Shown: positions 8,411-17,897, numbered from the stretch's first letter. The stretch: DNA of 64,000 nucleotides from Natronorubrum halalkaliphilum (GCF_009834785.1 NZ_WUYX01000071.1:124001-188000); one strand, 5' to 3'. Notes: a model not told the origin generated them from the letters alone. Numbers and translations: made by a program.

Positions 8411-8965
8411 TCACTCGAGCCAGTCGGGAACCCACGCGACCAGCCGTCGGCGGAGCAACGCGTAGGCGAGCGAGACGGCGACCCCGCCGAGGACGACGGC
8501 CGCGATCCAGCCCTCGAAGACGAGCAATGCGGGGACCGCGAGGGCGACCGCGAGCGCGGCGTCTTCGGGCGCGCCGTCGTAGCGGATCCAGCGCCGTGGT
8601 CGAATCCACCGGCCGCGAACGTGGTCGTAGACCGCACGTTCGCTGCGGTCCTTCCAGGGGTCCATCTCGGGTCCGCCGCCGATCGAATCGCTGACGGCGT
8701 GGAGCCACGCGGCGACGGTAAACGCCGCGAGTCCGGCGGTGAGACTCGAGGGAGCAACCAGCGCCAGTCCGACCGCGGGAACGGCGACCGCGGCTCCGGC
8801 GACGGGGAAGTGAAACGTCCGCCGGTGGGCGAACACGAGGTCGAGATCGGGTGCGAGTCCACCCGCGATCGCACCGATCGCGAGCGGAAGCGCCACCTCC
8901 GGAACCGCGTACGCAACGGGGGCGACGACAGCGAGTCCGGTAAACACGTGGGTAGTCGCCATCAT
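8411..8965 (-). CDS. YdjM/LexA-binding-like metal-dependent membrane hydrolase
   Basis: 184 aa. It starts MMATTHVFTGLAVVAPVAY and contains GAIAGGLAPDLDLVFAHRRT and FTVAAWLHAVSDSIGGGPEM, the conserved His/Asp motifs of the DUF457/YdjM membrane-bound metal-dependent hydrolase family. Four to five hydrophobic helices are visible. Haloarchaeal genomes carry several paralogues; the substrate is unknown. It is downstream of the zinc-ribbon membrane gene in the same direction, ~80 bp apart. Confidence 0.8.
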   Translation of the reverse strand: MMATTHVFTGLAVVAPVAYAVPEVALPLAIGAIAGGLAPDLDLVFAHRRTFHFPVAGAAVAVPAVGLALVAPSSLTAGLAAFTVAAWLHAVSDSIGGGPEMDPWKDRSERAVYDHVRGRWIRPRRWIRYDGAPEDAALAVALAVPALLVFEGWIAAVVLGGVAVSLAYALLRRRLVAWVPDWLE

Positions 8966-9043
8966 CGGCTGACGGAGGCTACGTCGCCGACCGACAAAAC
9001 GGACGCGAACGGGTGCGGCGTTCGCCGCTTCTCGAGTTCGCGA

Positions 9044-9361
9044 TCACAACACGGAGTCGTTCGTCGCCGTCGCCGTCCGCTGTTTGCGAACGAGCGAGAT
9101 AACGAGCGCCGTGACGAGCCAGACCGTCGTGAACGCGAACAGGACCGGCCCCATCCGTCCGAGCGTGCCTTGCATCAGCGCGAACAACACTTGATAGCCG
9201 AGAACTCCCGTTAGGAGGACGAACAGCGGAACCGAAACGACGAGTGCGAGCCAACCGGCGCGTTTTCTCCGCGCCGCCGGCTCGTAGCCACACGACGGAC
9301 AGCGGACGGCCTCGCAGGCGATTTCCGTGCTACAGCGGCTACAGGGCCCCGTCTTCGCCAT
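9044..9361 (-). CDS. Zinc-ribbon membrane protein
   Basis: 105 aa. The N-terminus has four cysteines in two CxxC knuckles (PCSRCSTEIACEAVRCPSCGY), a treble-clef/zinc-ribbon layout. It is followed by hydrophobic helices at about residues 36-62 and 70-92. Such short ribbon-plus-helices proteins are common in haloarchaea without known function. A run of AT-rich sequence just upstream (9363-9392) probably holds the promoter shared with the divergent or adjacent genes. Confidence 0.7.
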   Translation of the reverse strand: MAKTGPCSRCSTEIACEAVRCPSCGYEPAARRKRAGWLALVVSVPLFVLLTGVLGYQVLFALMQGTLGRMGPVLFAFTTVWLVTALVISLVRKQRTATATNDSVL

Positions 9362-9404
9362 ACTACCCTGTTATTTTTGAAATAACAATACGGTAACGGT
9401 TTCG

Positions 9405-9887
9405 TTACTCGAGGTTCTCCCGCTGGTAACTCCCGTCGTAGACGCCCTCGTGGTCGGCTTCCGCGAAAACGAGCTGGGCGATCCGGGCGTCGCGTTCGAT
9501 TTCAATGTCGTGATGGACCTGCAACAGTCCTTCGCCGCGACCCTCGTAGCCCGCGTCCCAGACCGCCGTGTTCAGCATACAGGAGTTGCGCATCAGCGAG
9601 GAACGAGGGTAGACGAAGCCGATGTGTCCCTCGGGGATCCGAATCTGTTCGTTGTACCGGGCGACGTAGACACCCTCCGGCAGATAGTAGGTGTCGGGAT
9701 CTTTCTCCTCGAGTTCCTCGAGGGAGCGAGCGACGCGGTCGCCGATCTGTTTGCCGTCCCGGCCGATGCGACCGGGCTCGAGCTGTTCGAAGACGACATC
9801 GAGCGTGAGATCGACGCCGTTGGGCTGAATCTGGTCGTCAGCCGTCGGCGAAACGTGCTCGGCGACGAAGGTGCCGGAACGGAACAT
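9405..9887 (-). CDS. dut: dCTP deaminase/dUTPase family protein (probably dUTPase)
   Basis: 160 aa from the ATG at 9887 (MFRSGTFVAEHVSP). The dCTP deaminase-dUTPase superfamily motifs are in order: IQPNGVDLTLD, IGFVYPRSSLMRNSC, AVWDAGYEGRGEGLLQV and the C-terminal YDGSYQRENLE. The enzyme hydrolyses dUTP (or deaminates dCTP), keeping uracil out of DNA and feeding dTMP synthesis. Length and the C-terminal motif favour the haloarchaeal dUTPase form over the ~200 aa dCTP deaminase; I cannot separate them by eye. The open frame continues 47 codons upstream, but those residues are unlike the family. Confidence 0.8.
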   Translation of the reverse strand: MFRSGTFVAEHVSPTADDQIQPNGVDLTLDVVFEQLEPGRIGRDGKQIGDRVARSLEELEEKDPDTYYLPEGVYVARYNEQIRIPEGHIGFVYPRSSLMRNSCMLNTAVWDAGYEGRGEGLLQVHHDIEIERDARIAQLVFAEADHEGVYDGSYQRENLE

Positions 9888-10138
9888 GTGTTGGCAACGC
9901 GGCGGCACGGAGAAAAGCGTATCCGTTCTCGACGTCCGTTCGGGACGGTTTCGAGTATCACACCGGTTGTGAAACGGAATTTTCTCGTAACGTACGCGGA
10001 ACAGTTGTCCGGACTGTTGTCTGTCCATTTACGTGGCAAGAATTATGTGAAAAGTACTGCGTTTACGAGAGAAAATTCGGACTCCCCTCATGGAAACACG
10101 CTGGATTTATGGCGACGGAAAGCCGACTTTTGGGTGCT

Positions 10139-12109
10139 ATGGGACAAACTCTCACCGAAAAGATTCTCGACGACCACCTCGTCGAGGGCGAACTCGAGAC
10201 CGGCGAGGAAATCGGGATCGAGATCGATCAGGTACTCACCCAGGACACGACCGGAACGATGGTCTGGCTCCAGTTCGAAGCGATGGGACTGGACGAGGTC
10301 CAGACCGAAATCGCAGCCCAGTACTGCGACCACCAGACCTACCAGTTCGACTTTAAGAATACCGACGATCACCGTTTCCTCCGCTCTGCAGCCGGTACAT
10401 ACGGCGCTTATTTCTCTCGTCCCGGTAACGGCATCTGTCACAACGTCCACCGCGAAAACTTCGCCGCACCCGGCAAGACGCTGCTGGGATCCGACAGCCA
10501 CACCCCGACCCCCGGTGGCCTCGGCGAACTCGCCATCGGCGCCGGCGGTATCGACGTCACCGTCGCCATGGGCGGCGCACCGTACTACATCGAGATGCCC
10601 GAGATCGTCAACGTTCGCCTCGAGGGCGAACTCCCCGACTGGGCCACCGCAAAGGACGTCATCCTCGAGATGCTGCGCCGACTGAGCGTCAAGGGCGGCG
10701 TCGGCAAGATCCTCGAATACACCGGTCCGGGCGTCGAAACCCTGACCGCACCCGAGCGGATGACGATCACCAACATGGGCACGGAACTCGGCGCAACGAC
10801 GTCGATCTTCCCGACCGACGAGCAGACCGAGGACTACCTCGAGCGCGTCGGCCGCGGCGAGGAGTACGTCGAACTCAAGCCCGACGACGACGCCGAGTAC
10901 GACGACGAGATCGTCGTCGATCTCTCCGACCTCGAGCCGCTGATCGCACAGCCCTCGATGCCGGACAACGTCGTTCCCGTCAGCGAAGTCGAAGGCGAAT
11001 CCGTCGAGCAGGTCATCGTCGGCTCCTGTACGAACGGCGGCTACGAGGACATCCTCCCCGTCGCCAAGATGCTCGAGGGCCGCGAGACCTCCCTCGAAAC
11101 CGAGACAATCGTCGCCCCCGGCTCCAAGCAGGCCTCCGAGATGCTGGCCCGCGAGGGCTGGGTCGCGGAGATGATGGCCGCCGGCGTCAACTTCTCCGAG
11201 GCGACCTGCGGTGCCTGTATCGGCATCGGTCACGTACCCGCATCCGACTCCGTCTCGCTGCGCACCTTCAACCGCAACTTCGAGGGTCGCTCGGGTATCG
11301 AAGACGACAACGTCTACCTCTGCTCGCCGGAGGTCGCCGCCGCCGCGTCGCTCAAGGGCGAAATCATCGACCCGCGTAACCTCGCTGACGAACTCGACGA
11401 CCTCGAGGCACCCGGTGTCGAGCTTCCCGACGAGTACGACGGCTCCAAGACGGACCTCATCGAACCCGAAGAGGCCGTCGACGACGAACTCATCAAGGGT
11501 CCGAATATCGGCGACGTCCCGCTGAAGGACCAGCTGGGTACCGATATCTCCGGCGAGGCGCTGCTCAAGATGGAGGACAACATCACGACCGACCACATCA
11601 TTCCTGCGACCCAGGACATCCTGATGTACCGGTCGAACGTCCCCAAGCTCTCCGAGTTCACCCTGAGCCGCGTTGACGACACCTTCGCCGAGCGCGCGCT
11701 CGAGGCCGACGGCGGCTTCCTCGTCGCCGGCGAGAACTACGGCCAGGGCTCCTCGCGCGAACACGCCGCCCTCTGTCCGATGTACCTGGGCATCGAGGGC
11801 GTCCTCGCACAGAGCTTCGCACGGATCCACCGCGCGAACCTGTTTAACTTCGGGATCGTCCCGCTGACGATCGACGAAGAGACGTACGAGAACATCGATC
11901 AGGGCGACGAGATCGAGATCGTCGACGACGTCTACGAGGCCGTCACCAGCGGACAGGAGGAGTTCACCGTCCGCGTCGGCGATGACGAGTACACCGCAAC
12001 GCTCGACGCCTCCGAACGCGAGCGCGCAATCCTCGCCGCCGGCGGCAAGCTCTCCTGGACGAAAGAGCAGGCCGAAGGCGACAGCGGCGCCGCGCCCGCC
12101 GACGACTGA
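10139..12109 (+). CDS. acn: Aconitate hydratase
   Basis: 656 aa from MGQTLTEKILDDHL, the usual haloarchaeal start; ten in-frame codons upstream are not needed. Signatures: LLGSDSHTPTPGGLGELAIG, the [4Fe-4S] ligands in VGSCTNGGYEDI and ATCGACIGIGH (CxxC), and the swivel-domain FARIHRANLFNFGIVPL preceded by GSSREHAALCP. It isomerises citrate to isocitrate in the TCA cycle, in the cytosol. Codon use is highly biased to C/G at third positions, as expected for a strongly expressed gene. It is followed by T-runs that look like a terminator. A long open frame on the opposite strand is a shadow. Confidence 0.95.
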   Translation: MGQTLTEKILDDHLVEGELETGEEIGIEIDQVLTQDTTGTMVWLQFEAMGLDEVQTEIAAQYCDHQTYQFDFKNTDDHRFLRSAAGTYGAYFSRPGNGICHNVHRENFAAPGKTLLGSDSHTPTPGGLGELAIGAGGIDVTVAMGGAPYYIEMPEIVNVRLEGELPDWATAKDVILEMLRRLSVKGGVGKILEYTGPGVETLTAPERMTITNMGTELGATTSIFPTDEQTEDYLERVGRGEEYVELKPDDDAEYDDEIVVDLSDLEPLIAQPSMPDNVVPVSEVEGESVEQVIVGSCTNGGYEDILPVAKMLEGRETSLETETIVAPGSKQASEMLAREGWVAEMMAAGVNFSEATCGACIGIGHVPASDSVSLRTFNRNFEGRSGIEDDNVYLCSPEVAAAASLKGEIIDPRNLADELDDLEAPGVELPDEYDGSKTDLIEPEEAVDDELIKGPNIGDVPLKDQLGTDISGEALLKMEDNITTDHIIPATQDILMYRSNVPKLSEFTLSRVDDTFAERALEADGGFLVAGENYGQGSSREHAALCPMYLGIEGVLAQSFARIHRANLFNFGIVPLTIDEETYENIDQGDEIEIVDDVYEAVTSGQEEFTVRVGDDEYTATLDASERERAILAAGGKLSWTKEQAEGDSGAAPADD

Positions 12110-12135
12110 TCGGCTCACGAGCCTTCGAGACGCCG

Positions 12136-12149
12136 TTTTTTCGTTTTTT
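12136..12149 (+). terminator. Oligo-T terminator after aconitase
   Basis: Two runs of six T separated by CG, about 26 nt after the aconitase stop. Archaeal RNA polymerase terminates at T-runs without needing a hairpin; a short preceding GC palindrome is not obvious. Confidence 0.6.
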
Positions 12150-12252
12150 GGCTTTGGCATGATGAACGCAGTAGTCGTGACTGCATCCGAAACGACCAGC
12201 GACACGTCCGCGAGGTTCTCGAGTGCGGGATTCCCCACCGCGAGTGACACGA

Positions 12253-12260
12253 ATATATTA
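12253..12260 (+). promoter_or_regulatory. TATA box for the M42 peptidase gene
   Basis: ATATATTA ends 26 nt before the ATG at 12286, in the right place for a leaderless transcript, and supports that ATG over the earlier in-frame ATG at 12223. Confidence 0.55.
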
Positions 12261-12285
12261 CCGATGCCATTCGTACAGCTTGGAT

Positions 12286-13347
12286 ATGGACGAGACATCG
12301 CGCGACTTCCTCGTCGAACTGCTCGAGACGCCGTCGCCGTCGGGGTACGAAACCCGCGGTCAGCGCGTGTGGCTGGACTACGTCGAGCGGTTCGCGGACG
12401 ACGTACGGACGGACGCCTACGGAAACGCCATCGCCGTTCACGAGGGCGACCCCAACGCGCCCGAAGTGGTCCTCACCGGTCACGCCGACGAGATCGGTTT
12501 CATCGTCAAATCGATCGACGAGAACGGATTCGTCAGACCTGGCCCGATTGGCGGCAGCGATCCGTCGGTCTCGCAGGGCCAGCACGTGACGATCCACGCC
12601 GCGGACGGTCCCGTCGAGGGGGTCGTCGGACAGACGGCGATCCATCTCCGTGAGGACGGCGACGACGACCCCGATATCTCGGATCTCTGGATCGATATCG
12701 GGGCCGAAGACGAGGACGAAGCCGCGGAGCGTCTGGCAATCGGCGATCCGATCACGTTCTCGTCGACGGTCTCCTGGCTCTCGGAGACGCGCCTCGCCGC
12801 TCGCGGGATCGACAATCGCGTCGGGACGTGGGCTGCCGCCGAGGGCTTCCGGGAGGCCGTCGAGTCGGGCACCGAGGCGACCGTCTACGCCGTCTCGACG
12901 GTCCAGGAGGAGGTCGGGATCAAGGGGGCCCAGATGGTCGGTTTCGACCTGGAGCCGGACGCCGTGATCGTCGTCGACGTCGGTCACGCGGTCGACTACC
13001 CCTCGGCACCGAGCGAGAAGACGAGTAAAATGGAACTCGGCGCCGGACCGGCGCTCGGCCGAGGGAGTACGAACCACCCGGTGCTGTTCGAGGCGCTGCG
13101 GTCGGTCGCCGACGATCGCGGAATCGACGTGCAGGTCGAGGCGCTCGGTCTCGGCACGGGTACGGACGCCGACGGCTTCTTCACCGCCGCCGGCGGGATT
13201 CCGTCGCAGGTCGTCAGCGTCCCCAATCGGTACATGCACACCCCCGTCGAGCTGATCGACACCGACGACCTCGAGGCCGTCGCGACGCTACTCGGCGGGT
13301 TCGCAACAAGCGCGCGCGAGTTTGCCCCGTTCGCGGTCGATATCTGA
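12286..13347 (+). CDS. M42-family metallo-aminopeptidase
   Basis: 353 aa. The M42 zinc ligands can be followed: H and D in TGHADEIGFIV, D in ARGIDNRVGTW, the EE pair in VSTVQEEVGIKG, D in VIVVDVGHAVDYPS and a final His in VPNRYMHTPVELI. M42 enzymes (TET-type, glutamyl/leucyl aminopeptidases) form dodecameric tetrahedra that trim peptides from their N-termini in the cytosol, downstream of the proteasome. The start at 12286 gives MDETSRDFLVELLETPSPSG, the expected N-terminus. Full length, no lesion. Confidence 0.92.
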   Translation: MDETSRDFLVELLETPSPSGYETRGQRVWLDYVERFADDVRTDAYGNAIAVHEGDPNAPEVVLTGHADEIGFIVKSIDENGFVRPGPIGGSDPSVSQGQHVTIHAADGPVEGVVGQTAIHLREDGDDDPDISDLWIDIGAEDEDEAAERLAIGDPITFSSTVSWLSETRLAARGIDNRVGTWAAAEGFREAVESGTEATVYAVSTVQEEVGIKGAQMVGFDLEPDAVIVVDVGHAVDYPSAPSEKTSKMELGAGPALGRGSTNHPVLFEALRSVADDRGIDVQVEALGLGTGTDADGFFTAAGGIPSQVVSVPNRYMHTPVELIDTDDLEAVATLLGGFATSAREFAPFAVDI

Positions 13348-13417
13348 GCCGCGGCATCCGGCCCTCGGCGCTCGCAAACCGGTACCGACATCCGACCGGA
13401 GCCGATAGCTCGAGCGA

Positions 13418-14341
13418 ATGCCGACTCGCGGATACGAAAATAAGGGCTATCAGCGGCTGTTCGATCAGGACGGATTGACCTTCGGTGCCGGCTTTCCGCT
13501 GACGGGCGCGAATCGGTCGATGCCGGACGTCGCCGCCGAAATCGAACTCGCGAAACACGCCGAAGCGCTCGGCTTCGACGGCCTCTGGGCTCGAGACGTG
13601 CCGACCTACTGGCCGAAGTTCGGCGATGCCGGCCAGACGTTCGACACGTGGCCGTGGCTCTCACACGTCGCGGCCCACACCGACGATATCGCGCTCGGCA
13701 CCTCGAGTATCGTCCTCACGCTCCGCCATCCGATCCACGTCGCGAAATCCGCGGCGACGGTCGACCGGCTTTCGGACGGCCGGCTCGTACTGGGCGTCGC
13801 CTCCGGCGATCGCGACCCCGAGTACCCCGCCTTCGACGTCGACCGCGAGGAACGCGGCCGGCACTTTCGCGAGAGCGTCGACGCGCTCCGTGCGGTCTGG
13901 CGGGAGGAGTTCCCGAAACTCGAGGGGCGGTGGGGCACTCTCGAGGGCGACCTCGACGTTGTTCCGGAACCCACCGAAGAAACGATTCCGCTGTTGCCGA
14001 CCGGTAATTCGCGTCAGTCTCGCGAGTGGATCGCCGACCGCGGCGACGGCTGGCTGTTCTACCACCTGCCGGAGTCCACCCTCGAGAGCTATCTGGCGGA
14101 CTGGCGCGAGGCGACGACCGACAAACCGTTCGCAATCGCGGTTCGGGTGGAGTTGGCCGACGATCCGACGGCCGATCCGGAGCCATTACACCTCGGCTTC
14201 CGGGCCGGCGTCGAGTGGTTTCGGGAGTACTTCCGACGACTCGAGGGGTACGGCCTCGATCACGCGATCGTCGGGATCCAGAACGACGACCGGGAGGCGG
14301 CGCTGTCGACGTTCGCCGAGGAAATTATGGATCGACTGTAG
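13418..14341 (+). CDS. LLM-class flavin oxidoreductase (TIGR03571-like)
   Basis: 307 aa bacterial-luciferase-like TIM barrel: GAGFPLTGANRSMPDVAAEI, ALGFDGLWARDVPTYWPKFG, the substrate/flavin-edge segment IALGTSSIVLTLRHPIHVAK, and RLVLGVASGDRDPEYPAFD. The family uses FMN or F420; in this F420-producing lineage (see npdG at 61950) either is possible. The substrate is unknown. It follows the M42 gene by ~70 bp in the same direction. The subfamily name is from memory of the N-terminal pattern. Confidence 0.82.
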   Translation: MPTRGYENKGYQRLFDQDGLTFGAGFPLTGANRSMPDVAAEIELAKHAEALGFDGLWARDVPTYWPKFGDAGQTFDTWPWLSHVAAHTDDIALGTSSIVLTLRHPIHVAKSAATVDRLSDGRLVLGVASGDRDPEYPAFDVDREERGRHFRESVDALRAVWREEFPKLEGRWGTLEGDLDVVPEPTEETIPLLPTGNSRQSREWIADRGDGWLFYHLPESTLESYLADWREATTDKPFAIAVRVELADDPTADPEPLHLGFRAGVEWFREYFRRLEGYGLDHAIVGIQNDDREAALSTFAEEIMDRL

Positions 14342-14414
14342 GGACGGGTTCATCCGGGACCTGGGCAGCCGAACCTTCGACTTTAACCTGGTACCCGCCG
14401 CTCGTCTCTCAGGG

Positions 14415-15347
14415 TTAGCGCCGAGTTCCCTCGACGCGAGCGCTGAACCCGCCGCCGAGCACCTCGAGCGTCGCGCCGCTCGGTTGCCCGCGCTCACCCT
14501 CGAGGCTCGCTGGCGACTCGGTCTCGTACAGGAGGAGTTCGACGTCGGTTCGGTCGACCGACGGCGGGTCGTCGAACGAGACGGTGAGACGGTTCGGTCG
14601 TCGGTGTTCGATCGTACCCGCGTGTTCGGTGCCGTCGATGACGGCGGTCACCGACAGCGCTTCAGCGTCCGTGAAGTCGAGTGCCGCGGCCGGTTCGGCG
14701 TCCCGGTAATCGAACCGGAGCGCCTCGAGCCCGGGATTGGGAACGGTCACGGTGTCGAGCAGCCAGCGGTGTTCGACTGCGCCGTCCGTTCGCTCGCTCT
14801 CTACCAGCGCTCTCTCGACGGTGAGCCCGCGGTTCTCGAGCGTCAGTTTTCGACCGGCGTCGATGCGCGTGTCAGCCCCCTCGGCGGTGATCTCGACGGC
14901 TCCGGTCACCGCCGCACTCGCGGTTGAAGCCTCCGAGCGCGGATCGATTTCGACGGTAACGTTCGCGATCCGCTCGCCGGGCCCAACCTTCTCGTTCCCG
15001 TCACCCCCGACGAGCAGTCGCCCACCGTCGACGACGGCCCTGTCGTCGGCCGCATTGAACCGAAACGCATCGGCCTCGAGAACGAGCGAGACCGGCACCG
15101 AGCGCTGATTGACGATGTCGAACGTCGCGGGTGCCGGTGTCGATCGCCGCTTGCCGTCGAACGGCGGGCCTGCGGTTTCGAGTCCGTCCTCCGTCACCTC
15201 GAGCGGTAGTGTTGCGCCGTTGCTGGCGTCGGCGGACGCATCGGCGCCGTCGCCGTCGCCGGCGCTCGAGAATTCGAGTGCGTCGGCGGCGAGGACGCCG
15301 CTCGATCCCGCGATCAACGCCAGTGTCCCCCGTCTCGTTCGGTTCAT
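14415..15347 (-). CDS. Exported haloarchaeal hypothetical protein
   Basis: 310 aa. The N-terminus MNRTRRGTLALIAGSSGVL is a short basic-then-hydrophobic export signal (R-R followed by an apolar stretch). It is followed by an acidic Ser/Ala/Asp linker and then an all-beta region (PATFDIVNQRSVPVSLVLEA, GPGERIANVTVEIDPR) reminiscent of cell-surface beta-sandwich domains such as DUF1102-type proteins. Function unknown; probably outside the membrane or wall-associated. It is convergent with the LLM gene. Confidence 0.65.
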   Translation of the reverse strand: MNRTRRGTLALIAGSSGVLAADALEFSSAGDGDGADASADASNGATLPLEVTEDGLETAGPPFDGKRRSTPAPATFDIVNQRSVPVSLVLEADAFRFNAADDRAVVDGGRLLVGGDGNEKVGPGERIANVTVEIDPRSEASTASAAVTGAVEITAEGADTRIDAGRKLTLENRGLTVERALVESERTDGAVEHRWLLDTVTVPNPGLEALRFDYRDAEPAAALDFTDAEALSVTAVIDGTEHAGTIEHRRPNRLTVSFDDPPSVDRTDVELLLYETESPASLEGERGQPSGATLEVLGGGFSARVEGTRR

Positions 15348-15808
15348 TGCTACTCGGTTGCAGTGCGTTCAGTGGGACGGAGCGGAGGCCGCTACTGGAT
15401 CGATGTTCGCTGACTGCGTGGTCTGCGGTCGTCGGCCTGATCGATCCGTACCGTGGGCGAATTCGACGACGGTGGTCCTCCCCCTGTCCCCGGCCGCGAT
15501 CCTGCCCATCGCCGAAGGCAAGGCTGCCGGGATACCGTCATAACGGCCCCTCCCCAACCCAGTTGCCCGCACGACGTATCAAAAAAGAACTCAGTGACCG
15601 GTTAAAAAGCTGCTGAATTGACACTCTCGGCCCGAACGGATGTGGAGTCATCCGGTCTTAGTTGGGGCGAGTTACCCCTCATTCGGCCTACTGGACGTCA
15701 GTACCGGCGCACCCACAGCTGTCGTGGTTGCACCGGTCAAACGGTACAACAGTTCGTATTAGCTACCGTCGCTACTGATGATCGCTACATACCCTGTCCC
15801 GAACTATT
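15348..15808. other. Intergenic region, no gene recognised
   Basis: About 460 bp between two reverse-strand genes. Small open frames in both directions lack recognisable protein content. A short A-run (15580-15587) lies in the middle. The sequence CTGGACGTCAGT at 15690-15701 also occurs in the repeat pair described near 47.8 and 63.07 kb. The part nearest 15348 should hold the promoter of the exported-protein gene. Confidence 0.5.
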
Positions 15809-16240
15809 TCAGTCGGAACTCCCGTCGTCTCGCCCGTCTCGCTCGCCCCGCTCGGCTCGATCGCGCAGTCGTCGCTTCTGTCGGCGCTCGGTCACGTGAT
15901 CGACCCCATCGGCCAGTTCTTCCCGGACATCGTCCTCGAAGGCGTCGACCTCCTCGAGAAACTCCTCTGAGAACTCCTCGACGAGTTCGAAGGTCCACTG
16001 ATCGCTGATCGCACCCGACGGGAGGTGGTCGTCTCGGAGTTCGTCCGCCCACTCGTCGTGCCCGGCCTCACGGAGCGCGTCTTCGGCGTCGCTCATCCGA
16101 TCCATCGCGTGGCCGAGTTCGTGGTGGAACTCGAGCAAATTGCCGTACGCTCGGTAGACGTACTCGATACCGAGTTGCATATCGTGGAGGGCGTCGGCTT
16201 CGGCGTCGCTCAACTCGAGGTCGTCGGGATCGGTCGTCAT
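15809..16240 (-). CDS. Acidic helical haloarchaeal hypothetical protein
   Basis: 143 aa, strongly acidic and predicted mostly helical (ELSDAEADALHDMQLGIEYV, FHHELGHAMDRMSDAEDAL), ending in a charged low-complexity tail (RDRAERGERDGRDDGSSD). The string HELGH resembles a zinc-protease motif, but the rest of the protein gives no metalloprotease support, so I treat it as chance. No family recognised. Its start is close to and divergent from the Mrr-like gene at 16423. Confidence 0.65.
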   Translation of the reverse strand: MTTDPDDLELSDAEADALHDMQLGIEYVYRAYGNLLEFHHELGHAMDRMSDAEDALREAGHDEWADELRDDHLPSGAISDQWTFELVEEFSEEFLEEVDAFEDDVREELADGVDHVTERRQKRRLRDRAERGERDGRDDGSSD

Positions 16241-16422
16241 AGTCCGCAGACCACGGGCACGACAAAAGTAGTTTCAGGGGCGGCAACGGGTGCCGACTCT
16301 CGGCGTGTTCGGGCTTTGTATCCGAAGCGTCGAAACTAATTCTACCATTGCCGTTGGTTATCCGATCGTCGATCGGGCCGAAACGTTATCGTTGATCGGA
16401 TCTCTAGGATGGCGTGAACGCG

Positions 16423-17790
16423 ATGGCGATACTCGACGACCTCTCGGGCTACGAGTTCGAGGACCTGATGGAGGACGTGTTCCGAAACCTCGGCTACGAG
16501 AACGTTCGTCAGTCGCGCCGGACGGCCGACGAGGGCCGGGACATCCTGATGGAGGAGGTCGTCGACGGCCGGCGACGAGCGATCGTCGTCGAATGTAAAC
16601 ACACGGCGACCGTGGGCCGGCCCGACATCCGGAAGCTCCACTCGGCGGTCGAGACCTTCGAGTACGACGGCCCGGTTCGAGGCATGGTGGTGACCTCCGG
16701 CCGCGTTACCGACCCCGCTCGCGAGTACGCGCAAAATCTGGGTTCTAGACGGGCCGGCGGGATCGAACTCCTCGACGGGCGAGCGCTCCGGGAGATCGGC
16801 GAGGAAGTCGGCGCAGACCTCTACAACGGCCGGATCGAGATCCTCTGCGAAGAGTCACTTCGGCCGACCCACCCCACCGCGGGCCGGGACGTCCCGGTCT
16901 TCGAGGCCGCCCGCGAGATCGCCAATCTCGAGCCCGCGACGGTGCCCACGCCCGAGACGACCGTCGAACTCGAGCCGATGGTGACCGTCCACGCGCAAAC
17001 GAGCGCCACGTTCGAGACCGGCGTCGGCGTCGTACACAGCCTGGACGAGACGAACGACCTGGTGATCCGCGCCGGTCGGGAGACCCCGCGGATCGCGACG
17101 GGCGATCTCAAGGACCTCGTCGCGAACCCGTCGGCACCCCGGATCGAGCTCAAGGAGCGCGACCTCGAGGACACCTTCGACGCGGTCGAACGCACGCGTT
17201 TCAGCCGAACCGAGACGACCTACAAGCAGTGGGCAATCGACCGGCTCCAGCAGGTCCACACGACGACGGTCGAGTATACGGGCGGGAACAACGTCGACTA
17301 CGAGAAGACCTGTACGCCCCGTGTCTCCGACATCTCGATCTGGACGATCGATCCCGTCTACGTGCCACACGTCAGTTCGACGTTCTCGCTCGGCGAGTAC
17401 GACTATCGGTACGCCTACTACGCCGCCGGCCCCTCGCGGTCGACGACGACGAACGACCTTTCCCGGTGCGTTCACTGCGAGGGCGACGGCGCGGGTGCGA
17501 ACGAGACGTACACCCACTGTGACAACTGCGGAAGCATCAACTGCGGCGACCACATCGAAACCGAGCGCCTCGAGGGGGAGCCGGTCTGTACCGTCTGTGC
17601 AGTGACCGAATCGTTCGCGTTCGACACCAAGTACTTTTACGACGAGGCGAACCTCGAGGCCTTCCGCGAGGAGTACGCGGCCATGCCGATCAGCGAGAAG
17701 GCGCGAGAGAACGTCCCGCTCGCCGTCGGGGCCGCCCTCTGTGTGGTGCTCGTAGCGTTGCTCGTGGTGGGATCGGTCGTCCTCGTCTAG
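16423..17790 (+). CDS. Mrr-like restriction endonuclease with zinc ribbon and C-terminal membrane anchor
   Basis: 455 aa from ATG 16423 (GTG 16414 is an alternative). Residues ~1-120 form an Mrr/PD-(D/E)XK domain: GYEFEDLMEDVFRNLGYENV, catalytic D in ADEGRDILM, and E-x-K in RRAIVVECKHTATVGRPDI. The middle ~200 residues are of unknown fold. Residues ~345-400 carry zinc-ribbon cysteines (CVHCEGDGAG, CDNCGSINC, VCTVC). The last ~25 residues are one transmembrane helix (VPLAVGAALCVVLVALLVVG) ending at the C-terminus. A nuclease tethered to the membrane, catalytic domain in the cytosol, is the straightforward reading. No methylase is nearby, so it is not a classical restriction pair. Confidence 0.8.
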   Translation: MAILDDLSGYEFEDLMEDVFRNLGYENVRQSRRTADEGRDILMEEVVDGRRRAIVVECKHTATVGRPDIRKLHSAVETFEYDGPVRGMVVTSGRVTDPAREYAQNLGSRRAGGIELLDGRALREIGEEVGADLYNGRIEILCEESLRPTHPTAGRDVPVFEAAREIANLEPATVPTPETTVELEPMVTVHAQTSATFETGVGVVHSLDETNDLVIRAGRETPRIATGDLKDLVANPSAPRIELKERDLEDTFDAVERTRFSRTETTYKQWAIDRLQQVHTTTVEYTGGNNVDYEKTCTPRVSDISIWTIDPVYVPHVSSTFSLGEYDYRYAYYAAGPSRSTTTNDLSRCVHCEGDGAGANETYTHCDNCGSINCGDHIETERLEGEPVCTVCAVTESFAFDTKYFYDEANLEAFREEYAAMPISEKARENVPLAVGAALCVVLVALLVVGSVVLV

Positions 17791-17897
17791 TTCGTTGTGC
17801 GTTCGGTGGCCCCGCTGGCCTGTCTCCGGTCGAATACCGACACCGAACAAAGTCAGTAAAAAAGCATTTATCGCTCAAATGTGAGCCCACGCACAGG

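Noticed and set aside
10088-12298. Very long open frame (736 aa) on the minus strand, antisense to aconitase
   Set aside because: The opposite strand encodes a clear aconitase with full motifs. The minus frame is Val/Asp/Gly-rich without any domain; long antisense frames are expected at this GC content.
15809-16240. HELGH in the acidic helical protein as a zinc-protease site
   Set aside because: The protein is helical and acidic with no other protease feature; the string is likely chance.
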